Positions 34,407 through 45,700 of a DNA stretch of 55,090 bases are shown in pieces. This DNA comes from Gnetum montanum (taxonomy: Eukaryota > Streptophyta > Gnetopsida > Gnetales > Gnetaceae), in the NCBI GenBank assembly GCA_015680685.1, contig MNCI01012713.1:855283-910372 (forward strand), read 5' to 3'. The first letter of the stretch is position 1. Every line of letters begins with the position of its first letter. Position numbers and translations under genes: made by a program. The notes below the pieces were generated by a model. It was not told the DNA's origin, did not search any database, and saw only the letters and a program-made list of their open reading frames with translations.

Positions 34407-35086
34407 TGATGAGTGGCAAGGTACCCCTACACTCNNNNNNNNNNNNNNNNNNNNNNNNNNNNNNNNNNNNNNNNNNNNNNNNNNNNNNNNNNNNNNNNNN
34501 NNNNNNNNNNNNNNNNNNNNNNNNNNNNNNNNNNNNNNNNNNNNNNNNNNNNNNNNNNNNNNNNNNNNNNNNNNNNNNNNNNNNNNNNNNNNNNNNNNNN
34601 NNNNNNNNNNNNNNNNNNNNNNNNNNNNNNNNNNNNNNNNNNNNNNNNNNNNNNNNNNNNNNNNNNNNNNNNNNNNNNNNNNNNNNNNNNNNNNNNNNNN
34701 NNNNNNNNNNNNNNNNNNNNNNNNTTTTAACATGAGATAAGGGTGAGAGAGATTAACTAGAAAAGCAGTAAATAACAATTAATTAAATAATTGAACTAAG
34801 TGAATGTTGCAATGATGAAGTAATCTCGATCTTTATTTCCAGTCATGTGCGTGTCTAAGTACGTCACACTCGAATAAAGGATGTCGTACAATTACAATCA
34901 CCACACTGCGGGCATACACTGGGAGGAAAAGGGTTGAGAGAAAGAAATTAAAACACTTAAACTAAAATTGACTTACTTCCTACTTTCTTATTATTGATTC
35001 ATCTGTCTACCTCTTATTTATAGATAAGGAGATAGGCTACGATATCGCGTACGCGATATCATGGTCGTCCAAATGACGACTCATCA
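34407..35086 (-). repeat. 5' LTR of element D, with assembly gap
   Basis: Starts (35,086) TGATGAGTCG and ends (34,407) CTCATCA. TATAAATA occurs on the minus strand near 35,020. The perfect palindrome GATATCGCGTACGCGATATC lies at 35,041-35,060. Positions 34,435-34,724 are N. Confidence 0.85.
34435..34724. other. Assembly gap (290 N)
   Basis: A run of N within the D LTR. By comparison with C's 3' LTR about 400 bases would be expected between the flanks, so the gap length is probably an estimate. Confidence 0.95.
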
Positions 35087-35091
35087 ATGAG

Positions 35092-36269
35092 ACACTAGTA
35101 AAGAACTTTACCAGAACATGATAACAAATGGTTCATTTTTCAACTTAAACAAATTTGATGATTCTCCAAACTCTAGAAGAGATTTTTGTAGTTTTGCTTT
35201 TAGAATGTGAGAGTAGAAATTTTTCTTAAGAAGGAAATATTCCTCAAATGCTAGTTGAAATAATGTTTTACTAATGAAAAAGAATTGAGGAAGGCATGCA
35301 CTACCACCACTACTAGAATTTTGATCAATTAGTTGAAGATGCCATACTTTAGCTTGGTTGATATAATTTCCTACAAAATTATGGTCAAAGATAGAAGAAA
35401 TGTAGTTTCATGACCTTTAAAAAAGCTACTTTATGTCATGGTGAAGGAAGATATCCAGGTGAAGAGGATATCATTGCTCAAGGAAGAAATGAAGGGATAG
35501 GTACTCAGCTACTATTATTCCCCATTCCCTTAGTTTTGCTATGACTACCTCGTACCTAGTTTTCTTAAAGTCTTTAAAAGTTTAAACATTTCAATGATTA
35601 CTATGATAGTGAAGCCTAGAATAAATAGTTGGTTTCATTGTTTTTTCTAAAAGCCTTCTCAAAGGATGTGTAGATCACAATGGAGCTTCCATCAATAAAC
35701 AACTCATTGAAGTTCAAGATGAGGAACGAAATACATCAGCAAGTGTGTACTTGATTCCATTAATAGTAAAAGTGGTAATGCAACACCATAGCTTTAAATA
35801 AAGTTATCCTTTGGGAGTCAACAATATATTTCTACAACGTAATAGTGAAGAAGAACCCTATAGAAGAAATCTTGTTTTATGAAGTTGCATGAAAGGATTT
35901 TGGCAATGTTGATGAAAAAAACTTTTCATTGGTAATCAAAGGTATGGTAAATAAAGATCTTAGCAACTATTCTATCACTATTGCGTAATGATTTATTGTA
36001 TTATTTGATAATTGCAAATTACACCACGATGGGATATTACTTCAAAGACAAAGCCCACCTGATCTACTTAGAGCACCGCATAGATCTAGTAGCAATGAAA
36101 AAGAAATAGGAGTTGCAAGCCCCCTCCTAGAGCCAGGTTGACCTACTTTGTTGCCTCTAGTACGATTTCTCTCTTTGGTCCAGCTTGATAAGTTCCACTA
36201 GCACTTCTCCTTCAATAATAAAATATTTGCATAATAATATGTTAGAGTTATAAAATTCTAATTAGACTA
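35092..36269. other. Intergenic DNA upstream of HASTY
   Basis: AT-rich sequence with no recognisable coding region or terminal repeats. A few phrases (e.g. around 35,440-35,500) could be decayed retroelement sequence but cannot be assigned. Confidence 0.5.
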
Positions 36270-36665
36270 CATATTTTGAAGGTATTCTTATATTACAATT
36301 ATTTGATAGTTGCTTGCGTTTTTAGAGGACCTCGCAGGTTGAATCCCCTTTTTTTCAAAAAAGCATACCCAATTAAAATAAGAGAGAGAACCAGGGAGGG
36401 AGTATGTATTGTATGGGCATTGCCTGGAAGCAACTGCTTAAAAAAGCAGCGGGGAAAAGGAAAGAGCGAGCTGAGGAGAGCGAGCGATTTCAGGACGGAT
36501 TCTTTGTTTCTTCATGCGGAAGCCACCTGAGCAGGCAGGGCTTGCTTGAAATCAAGAGAGGCCAACATCCCATCATCATAAGCAGCATAACAAATATGAA
36601 CTTTGCCAGAGTAACACTTTGATTCAACAAAATTTGAAAACTTTGCTGCTGCTGCTGTGGCTGCC
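36270..36665 (+). promoter_or_regulatory. HASTY promoter-proximal region and probable 5' untranslated sequence
   Basis: From about 36,360 the composition shifts from AT-rich to GA-rich and more balanced, as is usual for a plant 5' untranslated region. TTATAAAAT at 36,248 is a possible TATA box. A (GCT)n stretch lies at 36,645-36,656 just before the start codon. The transcription start cannot be placed from sequence alone. Confidence 0.45.
36404..36622 (+). CDS. Possible upstream ORF of HASTY (72 codons)
   Basis: ATG at 36,404 opens a 72-codon frame ending at 36,622, 43 bases before the HASTY start. The product is basic in its first half (WKQLLKKAAGKRKERAEESE) with no known domain. If transcription starts upstream of 36,404 it could limit HASTY translation. 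It may equally be a chance ORF. Conservation is the deciding evidence and is not available here. Confidence 0.3.
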   Translation: MYCMGIAWKQLLKKAAGKRKERAEESERFQDGFFVSSCGSHLSRQGLLEIKRGQHPIIISSITNMNFARVTL

Positions 36666-36779
36666 ATGGAGGACGCACAAAATGAGATGGTCAGAACTGC
36701 AGCTCAGGCCGTACTGCTAGCTTTAAATCCCAATCAGTCCCCCAACCTTCAACGTGATGCAATCGTTTATCTTGAAAAT
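36666..36779 (+). CDS. HST: HASTY exon 1 (38 codons)
   Basis: MEDAQNEMVRTAAQAVLLAL to VYLEN, then donor GTAAGT. Phase 0. Covers the first helices of the Ran-binding amino terminus. Confidence 0.9.
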
Positions 36780-39700
36780 GTAAGTGTTTTGAATTAGCTT
36801 CCCGCGTTTCCTTCTCTCAAATGCTATCATGAGTAAGAGATTCTGCTCTCGCGTCTTGCCGGTTCATGGTGATTGAAGAAGAATGGCTGATTATAATACA
36901 CCAGAATTCTTGCTTTCTTGTCGCTTGATGGTTTCCGCACTTGTCAATGATTAAATGCCTACTTAGGAAGCCATGGCTTGTCCTATTACATGCCTGTGTG
37001 TATCTCAATCATTATGTGAGTATATAAGAAGTAAAATATGTCATTGATCTAAACTAGTGAAAAGCTTTGCACTTAAACATTTACTCCAGTGTTAAAAGAA
37101 AGAATTTTGGTAAATTAGTTGGGTTGGAGGGTGACGAGAATGGCGATAGAGTGGGCAAGTTGGAAGAAAAGAGTCAAATACTTCAGATTAAAATATATTA
37201 AAAATATAAATTTTATATAGAAAATTACATGATAAAAATACATTAAAAACATAAATTTTATATTGAAAATAACATGATAAAAATAAATCATGCTGAACTT
37301 GAGTTGACACACGGATTCAGAAAACACTAATTTATCAATGGTTGTTTGATATGGAGCCGTTGCATTTGCAAATAGTGAACAGTTGTAACATTTTGTTGGA
37401 TTTTTTAAAAGTTTTTCATATGCTTCATCTATGTGCCTTATAGCATCTCATTGGAGCTCTGTGTGAGAAGTAAGTATACCTAGCATACTGAAAGAATTTG
37501 TGTTTTGAACTAAAACATTATGCTGTGGTCTTCGGATCTATGTTTGTTAAAACATCAAACATTAATCAGCCTAAAGATAAAAGAGCCTACTTAAGTTTGT
37601 AAGGGAACTTATTAGTGAAATCCATTATATTAGTCTTCCTAATATTGCAAATTGCATTTGAGTTATATTACATCATCCCCAAAGTTGGTTAAGCACAAAC
37701 ATAGATTTGATTTTCTTAAAAACTTTATCTATTGTAGACATGTTCCTGTGGTGCCTCAAATGCATTTAATATATTGTAAACGATTATATATTTAAGAACA
37801 CTAATATGTTGTAAGTTGTAATTGATTATATAATTATTGATCGTGATATTTTATTATGTCTGTGTAGACCCAAAGGATTTATCAGACAAATAAACTTGTT
37901 CAAAATACATCAGTAGCAATAAATCTTGAGTACAATAAATGTGTCCAATACTCATATAATTTTAACATTTCTTTTATATAATGTTCTAAAACCAATAGTG
38001 GTAGCTTGGATAACTCATACAAAGTTTGACTTCAGATTTACAATTTTTAGAAGAAGAAATCTGTTCTACAACATTTTAATAATACACTTTGCTCATATTC
38101 TATCACTTGTAGTAGGCACAATTGGCATACTTTGACCTCATGTTGCATGCTATTACACCTTTCAGTTTTAACTAGAAGGTGATCTAATCGTAGTGTTACT
38201 CTACTAATTAGTATTCACATGGATATAAGAATACTTACATACAAATATTTTGCTTCATCATGCATGCCACTTCTAATGGCTTCTTGATAAAATTGAAGCT
38301 TTCTTTCTCTCTCTCTCAAACTTCTTTTTAATAATCTTCTGGACTTTTCTGAATTCATTATTACATTAAAATTTTCAATATCCCCATTTTTGTAATCACA
38401 GTTTTTCTTCATAATACTATTCTTGTTGCTAAAATTTTTGAATGATTTTTCTTGATATATCATTGTTGTATTTCTAATTTAAATAAAATGTTAAAAACTA
38501 ATATATTGCCTCAACTTTCAATGAAAATATATTAGCTTATAATAAAAGTATTGCAGATGGGACTTAAGTTTTAACGTTGAATTCATCTAACAAGATTCCT
38601 GATCAAGATTTGGTTCCCAAACTACACATCCATAGAGCACTATAGGGTGTACAATTGTTTAAAATAGATATTTTTTAATTTTTCAAGTCCAAATATTGTG
38701 ATGACATGGAGCATAGAGATGAGATTTGCATGATGATGATATGCTCTTGTAGTCACTTGCACATCATTTGAAAGAGTGTTGTTCTAGTAGAAGGGAGCTG
38801 GAAGAAATATGTCAATCCAAAAATGAGGTCTAAAAGTTTGGTGAACAGAATAACCATTAGGAACATGATTGTAGAGTCAAGGAAAGCAAAGAGAAAAACA
38901 AGACAAATTGAAAAGTGCAAGGCAACAATACTATTGTTGTACCAAGGCTAAGCTATATCGACAATAGATTCCAAATTGTAACAGAGGGTAATAGCTAGAA
39001 TGGAGGACCCCTAAAACAAGTAAAACATTTAGAAGGATTGGGAAACCGAATCATGAATGAGGAGTCTAGAACAAATGCGTTAAGAATTGTGTGATAATTC
39101 TTATAGCTGGGTGAAAAGGATGGCTCATCCCATTCCTTGGTGGCTTTGTGAATACTAACACCATGAGTGATGGGATGTCTTTGCCTCCGTCGATGGATGT
39201 GGGGGTCTCTATGTAGGTTGAAGAGGTTGCTTGGGCCATTCTGATGACTTCATTGCATGAGGAGGTATTCATGACATTGTGTCTTTGTGAATAATAACAC
39301 CACAAGTGATGGGATGCCTTTGCCTTCATCAATGGATATGGGATGTCTCTTCATAGGTTGAGGAGGTTGCTTAGGCCATTGTGATGACTTCATTGGATGT
39401 GGAGGTGTTCATACCTTATGTACACAAGGGGGAATATTGTCCCACCACATGATATAGTAATCTCATCCTATTCAAATGTCAAAGTGCCCACACTACTTCA
39501 AATGTTGACATTGCTTTGTTCTTGCTTATTATGTCCTCTTCAAACCCTGTTCCCTCCCTTCCCTCTCCTCTTCCCAAGAAAAAAAAAAAAAAAAACCATA
39601 CCTATATATAGGGTTGATGTTGCCCCAAAACGCTAAACAAGAGCCATGTTGGGTGAAGAGAAAATTATGTTTGCCTGAGTAGAATTTGGGGGATGTCCAC

Positions 39701-42700
39701 AATGTAGAGGCCTCCAAGAAATTGGGATGATCATGAAACAGAAGGCTAAGAACAAAGCCATGATTGGCAATGTTGCTTAGATTTTCTGAAGGCCATGAGG
39801 GAGACAAACATTTGATCCAATAGTTTCTTGTAAGCTCAGGAGGCCTTTCAATCAAAATGATTGTACTATTTTGGAATTGTGAGGGATTGGAAATCCTTAT
39901 AAATTCACCGTGGTCAAGGAATTGAGTAAGGAATGGTATGTTGACTACCTTATGCAGTACGAAACCAAGCTGTTGGAGCATGAACCCTGCAAGCTCTTGG
40001 TGTTTCTTTTGTTCGGTGAAGGGGTAGGTTACACATCTTGAGTAGAAAAAAGTTTATTGTTTCAGATACATCGCAGTAGTTTCTAACCATGATTGATGGC
40101 TACACCTAGATTGGATTAATCAACATAGTAGGCACTTATCACAAAGATAGCAAATGATATCTGGATTATGGTATGAGACTTTAACCAATGCAAGTTTCAT
40201 TTGGAAAAGTGGGGGGAACCGGCTGGAGAGAAACTGATGCAAGAAGTTTGAAGTGTTCCTCCATGACTTTGAGCTTGAAGATCTAGAGCTGGTTGAAAGT
40301 AAATACACTTGGTCAAACAAACACAATGGATTATCTATCATGCAAACATGCATTGACAAAGTTCTGGTGATGTGGAAAATCCTCTTAGAGATTAATCTTA
40401 TTATAAGACGGCTTTCAGCTAATGGCTTTGGACCATCATCTGACTTTGTTAGCTTATTGACCAAATCACCCTGAAAATAGAGTTTTCAAATTGAGTGATC
40501 CTGTTTGGCCATGGAAAATTCCACATTAGGGTACACAAGATGCGGCAGGGGTATGACCTTGTAATAGACCTGACAACATTTCTTTGAAATGGGCTGAATG
40601 CAATAAAATTTTACTTTCACACAAAGGACATGGACTAGAGATATACTTTTTCAAGGAGGACTGCAGGACAAACTTGAAGATTTCCAAAAACAGATTGAGG
40701 ATAATCCACTCCAAGAACATGGTGAAGAAGAGTTGCTTTGTCAACTTCAAAGTATACATGCAAACAAGGATATGTACTGGAAGCAACACTAAGGATGTGA
40801 TATTTATAGGAGGTTGATTGGCACTTCAAATATTTCTTCAAAGTGGCCAACCAACCAACTTAATGAACATAATTGCATATACCAACTCTAAGCTGAAGGA
40901 CACACGCTTAAGGATTTGGAGGACATCAAGGACAAGTTGTATTGTTTCTTTTAGAAGTTGTGGTAAAGGATGAAGTTGCCTCCTTTCAGTTAGAATTGAA
41001 CACTGTATTATTGATGAAGCAATCAAACACTGCTTGCTTTGGCCTCTAAACAGGAAGTTTGGGAGGCTTAGAACACTACGAAAACTCACAAGGCATCCAG
41101 ACCAAATAGGTGTTCAGCGGGATTTTTTAGAGAATATTTTAATATTATTGGGGATAATCTGGTGGACATTGTGAATACTATGCTCATCACTGGCAAGGTA
41201 TTGCCTCCCATAAACTTCACCAAAATTGCTTTCACCTTAAAAAAACAGACATGGCTAACACCCTGGAACTATAGACCCATCGGGGTCTCCAATTTTGTCT
41301 AAAAATTGTTTCCCAAAATCATTGTTTGTCAAGTGGCTTCTTTGCTTCCCAATTTTGTTGCTTCCAGTCAAGCAAACTTTGGTAAAGCTAGGTGCATTCA
41401 GGACTGGATCATTCTCAACCATGAGATACTCCAGTATTGTATTTTTAAATTTCTTTCCATGTTTAGGTATCTAACCATTTCTTTGTTTATTCTTTAACTT
41501 TTTATTAGTGATTTTAAATTACTAATGAAATTTGGGTTTGAATGTTGTAACATTTCCTGACATCTTATATATTAAATTACAACCGTAATCTTTGGTGGTG
41601 GTGATTGATATATGCAACTTGCGATGTGGATTGAATTGCAGTTTCAGAATTTCAATAATCTGTGGGCTTGTAAACTGAAACAACTTATTGTTTTGTTCAA
41701 ACTTCCTACCAATATTTGTGGAACATTATGACATATTGGTTTTTCCTTCAGCATAGTTTAAATTTTTGTTGATATTTATTCATTAAACAGTTGAAGAATG
41801 GAGACATTGGATTCTTAGTATACGTGTCATATGAATTGGTGAAGTCACATTGGCCTGTTGAAGTTCGTCATTATGGATTAAAAATGCTGCAGGTACACTT
41901 ACATGCTCCGTCTGCCACATAGATTATAGTTTTAACATTTACTTTATCATTATTTATTATTTGCTTATCCATGCTACATGCTGCTTGTCTATTGCTCGTA
42001 TTTTTAAACATATTCAGTATACATTTTCTAAAAATTCAGATAGAGAAAGCTTGAATTACCTAAGATTTCCTATTGAAATAAATAGTATGTAAGTCAAATG
42101 CAGCAGTTCTCTGAGAATTTCAGGTGATAAAACCTTAAAACAATACAGAACTTTAGGAGATAGAGAACATTGGGAAACAAAGGTTGCCCTATTTGAGTTG
42201 TTGATGACGTGAGATTTCATGCAACCAAAGTGAGTGAAACTTAAGCTCTGGATTTCATCCGAATGGTCTCATGTTCTCACAAGGTTGTTCTCAGTCGCTT
42301 TCTTCTTCCTCTTGATTGCAATCAATGACCTATACCTTTTTATAGTTTAATTTTGGCAGGATAATGAAGTGATCATATTGGAAAGAGGAAGGGGAATCAT
42401 GTAGGACCCATTGAACCAGCTTCTAAAAATTTACGACAATTTGTTACTTTTCAACTCTAAAAGCTAAACTCACACTAACAAGTTGTCAACATGTCATAAC
42501 AGAATGCTGATTATAATGACTATGTTGCCTCCTATCTTTCTCAAATATTGTAATGCAAAGACTTGTAGGATTAAACAAGTAAACACACATGATCAGACAT
42601 ATGATCTGTTGAATTCTTTACACTTATACAAGCATCTTTATACACAAAAAAGTTGCTGAGAAAATCAGAGTATTAATGTTCAATATATAGCACAACAAAT

Positions 42701-45700
42701 TCCAATATTAGATAACAATATTTGCAATCAACTTGCATGTCCATGCATTGAGGTGACTTCTATCCATACAACTTTTAAATGCTCTTCTTACGGGATCTCT
42801 TTCTGGACCTCCTCATGTCTTTGTTGCTCTCTTTCTGTATAGCTTTATGGCTTTTTAAGGATCTGCGATGTCTTCTTCAGATACAGATCTTCATGCATCA
42901 TCATTATATTTTTCTTCCTGGAGTATAGATTCCTTTTTATCCTTCCATGCCATCATGTCTTTGCTTCCAACAGTCATGTGACTCTTCATAACAACTGTTT
43001 GCTTGAGCAATCACTCTTGTTTTTGTTGTTCCACCTGGATTCCTTCACTTTGTGTTAACAGACCCTTTTATCATTCATCTGTTCTTCACACAGATGATTC
43101 CAGAATTCATTTGTCGTTTCCATGGATGATCATCATACAGTACTAATGCTTACTGTTTTATAGTTTACACTAATATACTTATACACTATTGATGTTTAAT
43201 TGAAAACAAAAGTCACAATTGAAAGAAAGAAATCAGTTGTTCACTACCTTATGTTTTGTCACTAGCTTCTCTGTGTCCTCTAGGCGTTCATCCAATAATG
43301 GCATTTTCAACTAGAAGGAACCTTGAAACCAGTATTGCATCTAGGAACTGTATGTAACGATTTCTGAAACAGAAGGCTGTTCACTGCACTGAATGAAGTT
43401 CCATAGTGATACATCTAACCAGCAATCATTTTTCGAGTGCTATGATGAATCTCTTTGTTCCATACCCTCTTTTCTCTAGTGAGGGTTGTGAACCTGACGT
43501 TGTTGGAAGGGAGGATCTCAAAATTTAACAAAAAATTAAAAAGTCTTCCTTTCTTGCACTCAATTCTGCTGTATCACTACTTGCTGTTGCTAGAGCAATA
43601 GTTTCAGAGCTACTAACACTGGGTACAGGTGTAGAAGTAGCAGATGAAGGGCTTGCAAAGCATGCTTGCACATTTTCCCATGAATGCCGAAAAAATTGTG
43701 GAAACAATTGCTGTTATTTTTGTTTATTGGTTGCCTTTTTCATCTTCGACTCATGCCACCACGTTTGACATTCTGACTTTAAATCCATTGAAGCTTCTGA
43801 GCATGTATTGGTGCCATAAGTGGTATTTTCACTTCATGATTTTTACTGATAAGGTATCATCATTACTTAGAATCCGTTTGATTAAGGAATAATGTCCTTC
43901 CAATATGCAGTCTACAAATTTTGGAATGCTGAACCCTTTGCAATATCTAGGCTTGGAATTACTCTTCCATTTTAATAAATGCGTCTTGGGGCCACCGATC
44001 CCTCCTGACCATACGGACTGCTTGATAATCAAATTAATTTTCTTGATGACCTCTTTAGGCACTTCACAAATGAAGGCCGCATACCTACTAGTGGCATCTA
44101 GAACAGACCTAGTGAGCATGACCCTTCCCTTGCTACTTAGAAATCTTGATGTCTAGCTCTCAACCTAGCTCTGTATCTTTTGCATGAGTTAGGTCCATGT
44201 AGCAGTCCTTCTGCAAGAGTGAATTGGAATACCAATGTAAGAGTATATGGACGTCCTGATACCAATACCCAAGGATCTACAAGTCTTGCCTTTCATAAGA
44301 TCCTCTGTTCGAATAAAGTGGGTGTTAGATTTCCCTGAATTGATAGTTGATCTGACTTACTTCTCCATCTTGTTCAACGCTCTTTTCACAGCAGAACCCT
44401 CTGGGACCATGGCTTTAGTTGTAATAATTGTGTCATGTGCATAATCATTAATGAGGCTTGTAATCCTGTCAACCTAGAGCCCCCTCACATCCTCCGATTT
44501 GTAGTATGAGTTCATGGTATCCATAGCTAGAATGAAAAAAATATAGAGATAGTAGGTCACCTTGACATAGTTCCCGCTAAGTGGAGAAGAATCCCCTGAG
44601 CCTCCCATTAATCTCAAAAGTACAAACCTGAGATTTTCGAATGTGTAAACAGAGTCCAACAGAGATTTGTAAGTCTTGCTAAACACAGGGTTTAACAAGA
44701 TAAATACATAAAAATACAATAGTAATGAAAAATTACAATCAGAATTGTCTTGGGAGCTTAGAGATGACCCAAGTTGGCCATGGGTCACTAATTAAACAAA
44801 GTTTTAAAAATTGATTGAATTTCACAATTCTTCTACCTATAAGATCTAAGATACTCTGGATTTTTTTTTTCTGTTTGAACAAGTAATGAAAAGATTTTAT
44901 TATGAATAAAAAATTTGGTGTACCATAAATTGTTTGGTATCTTAGTGTCACATGAGGATCATGATTAAAGGTCTATTACATAATCATCCACTCTAAGAGA
45001 AATAAAATAAAAATCAAAATTATCACCTTTATGGTACCAAACCATTCCAAATTGTGATTTACAGCATTTTGTAAATCAATTATTGGGATTAGGTTTGTAT
45101 AGCTGCGGTGGATGGTTCTTCTGATGGAGCCACACTTGACACAGAAAATTCTTAAGCTGTGTTTAAATTTTCTGCATCTGTAGCTCATCTAGCTGTAAAT
45201 CTTAATTTTCAGAAAATGGTTCTAATTAATCTGTTAGAATGCAAACTCTCGAAAAATTTAGGAAAATCCATATTTTTGTTGCTCTTTTACACCGTAGATA
45301 AATGCCAAATGGCTTCACAATTCTCCTTTTATAATAACAAAATTTGGTTTCAGTTTCTAAAATTTCATAGCTTTAATATTATGATGTATTGAAAATGTCC
45401 AAGTAACTATTTGCTAAATGATTTTCCTAATATTTAGTTTATTTAATAGTACAATGTCCTGATTAGCATTTTCAGCAATAAGCTTTATTTTAATTAAAGA
45501 GTGATTTGCTACAGATGTTTTTTAGGATGCCAATAAGTTTTTATAGAAATGATGTTTTTTATCATGGTGTTATAATAATTACCATCTTCGTTTTGAGATT
45601 CTCTTCAGTATCTTGTCCGTTCTCGATGGGGTGATCTTGGTGCTGAAGGGATAACTGTAGTTAGCACAAAAGTAGTGGAAATGATCTCATTCGTTGCAAC

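Larger units (their letters stand above)
31890..35086 (-). mobile_element. Element D: truncated gag-only relative of element C
   Basis: Minus strand: 5' LTR (35,086-34,407) starting TGATGAGTCG, primer site (34,406-34,383), gag (34,265-32,290), a T-rich stretch, then similarity to C's 3' internal region at about 31,930. No protease is seen between gag and that point (under 400 bp, against 1.5 kb in C), and no 3' LTR remains. It carries 290 Ns inside the LTR. Its right flank is ATGAG (35,087-35,091); the matching left target copy is lost. Confidence 0.75.

Noticed and set aside
34371-34778. ORFs spanning the N run
   Set aside because: They consist almost entirely of undefined residues from the assembly gap.
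1-35086. CRISPR-like or bacterial defence interpretation of the repeated segments
   Set aside because: The repeats are few, long and have LTR structure with PBS, PPT and target duplications. The genome is a plant nuclear genome.
39529-39981. 150-residue minus-strand ORF
   Set aside because: It overlaps the plus-strand LINE endonuclease start, has a poly-Phe run from the poly(A) stretch and no recognisable domain.
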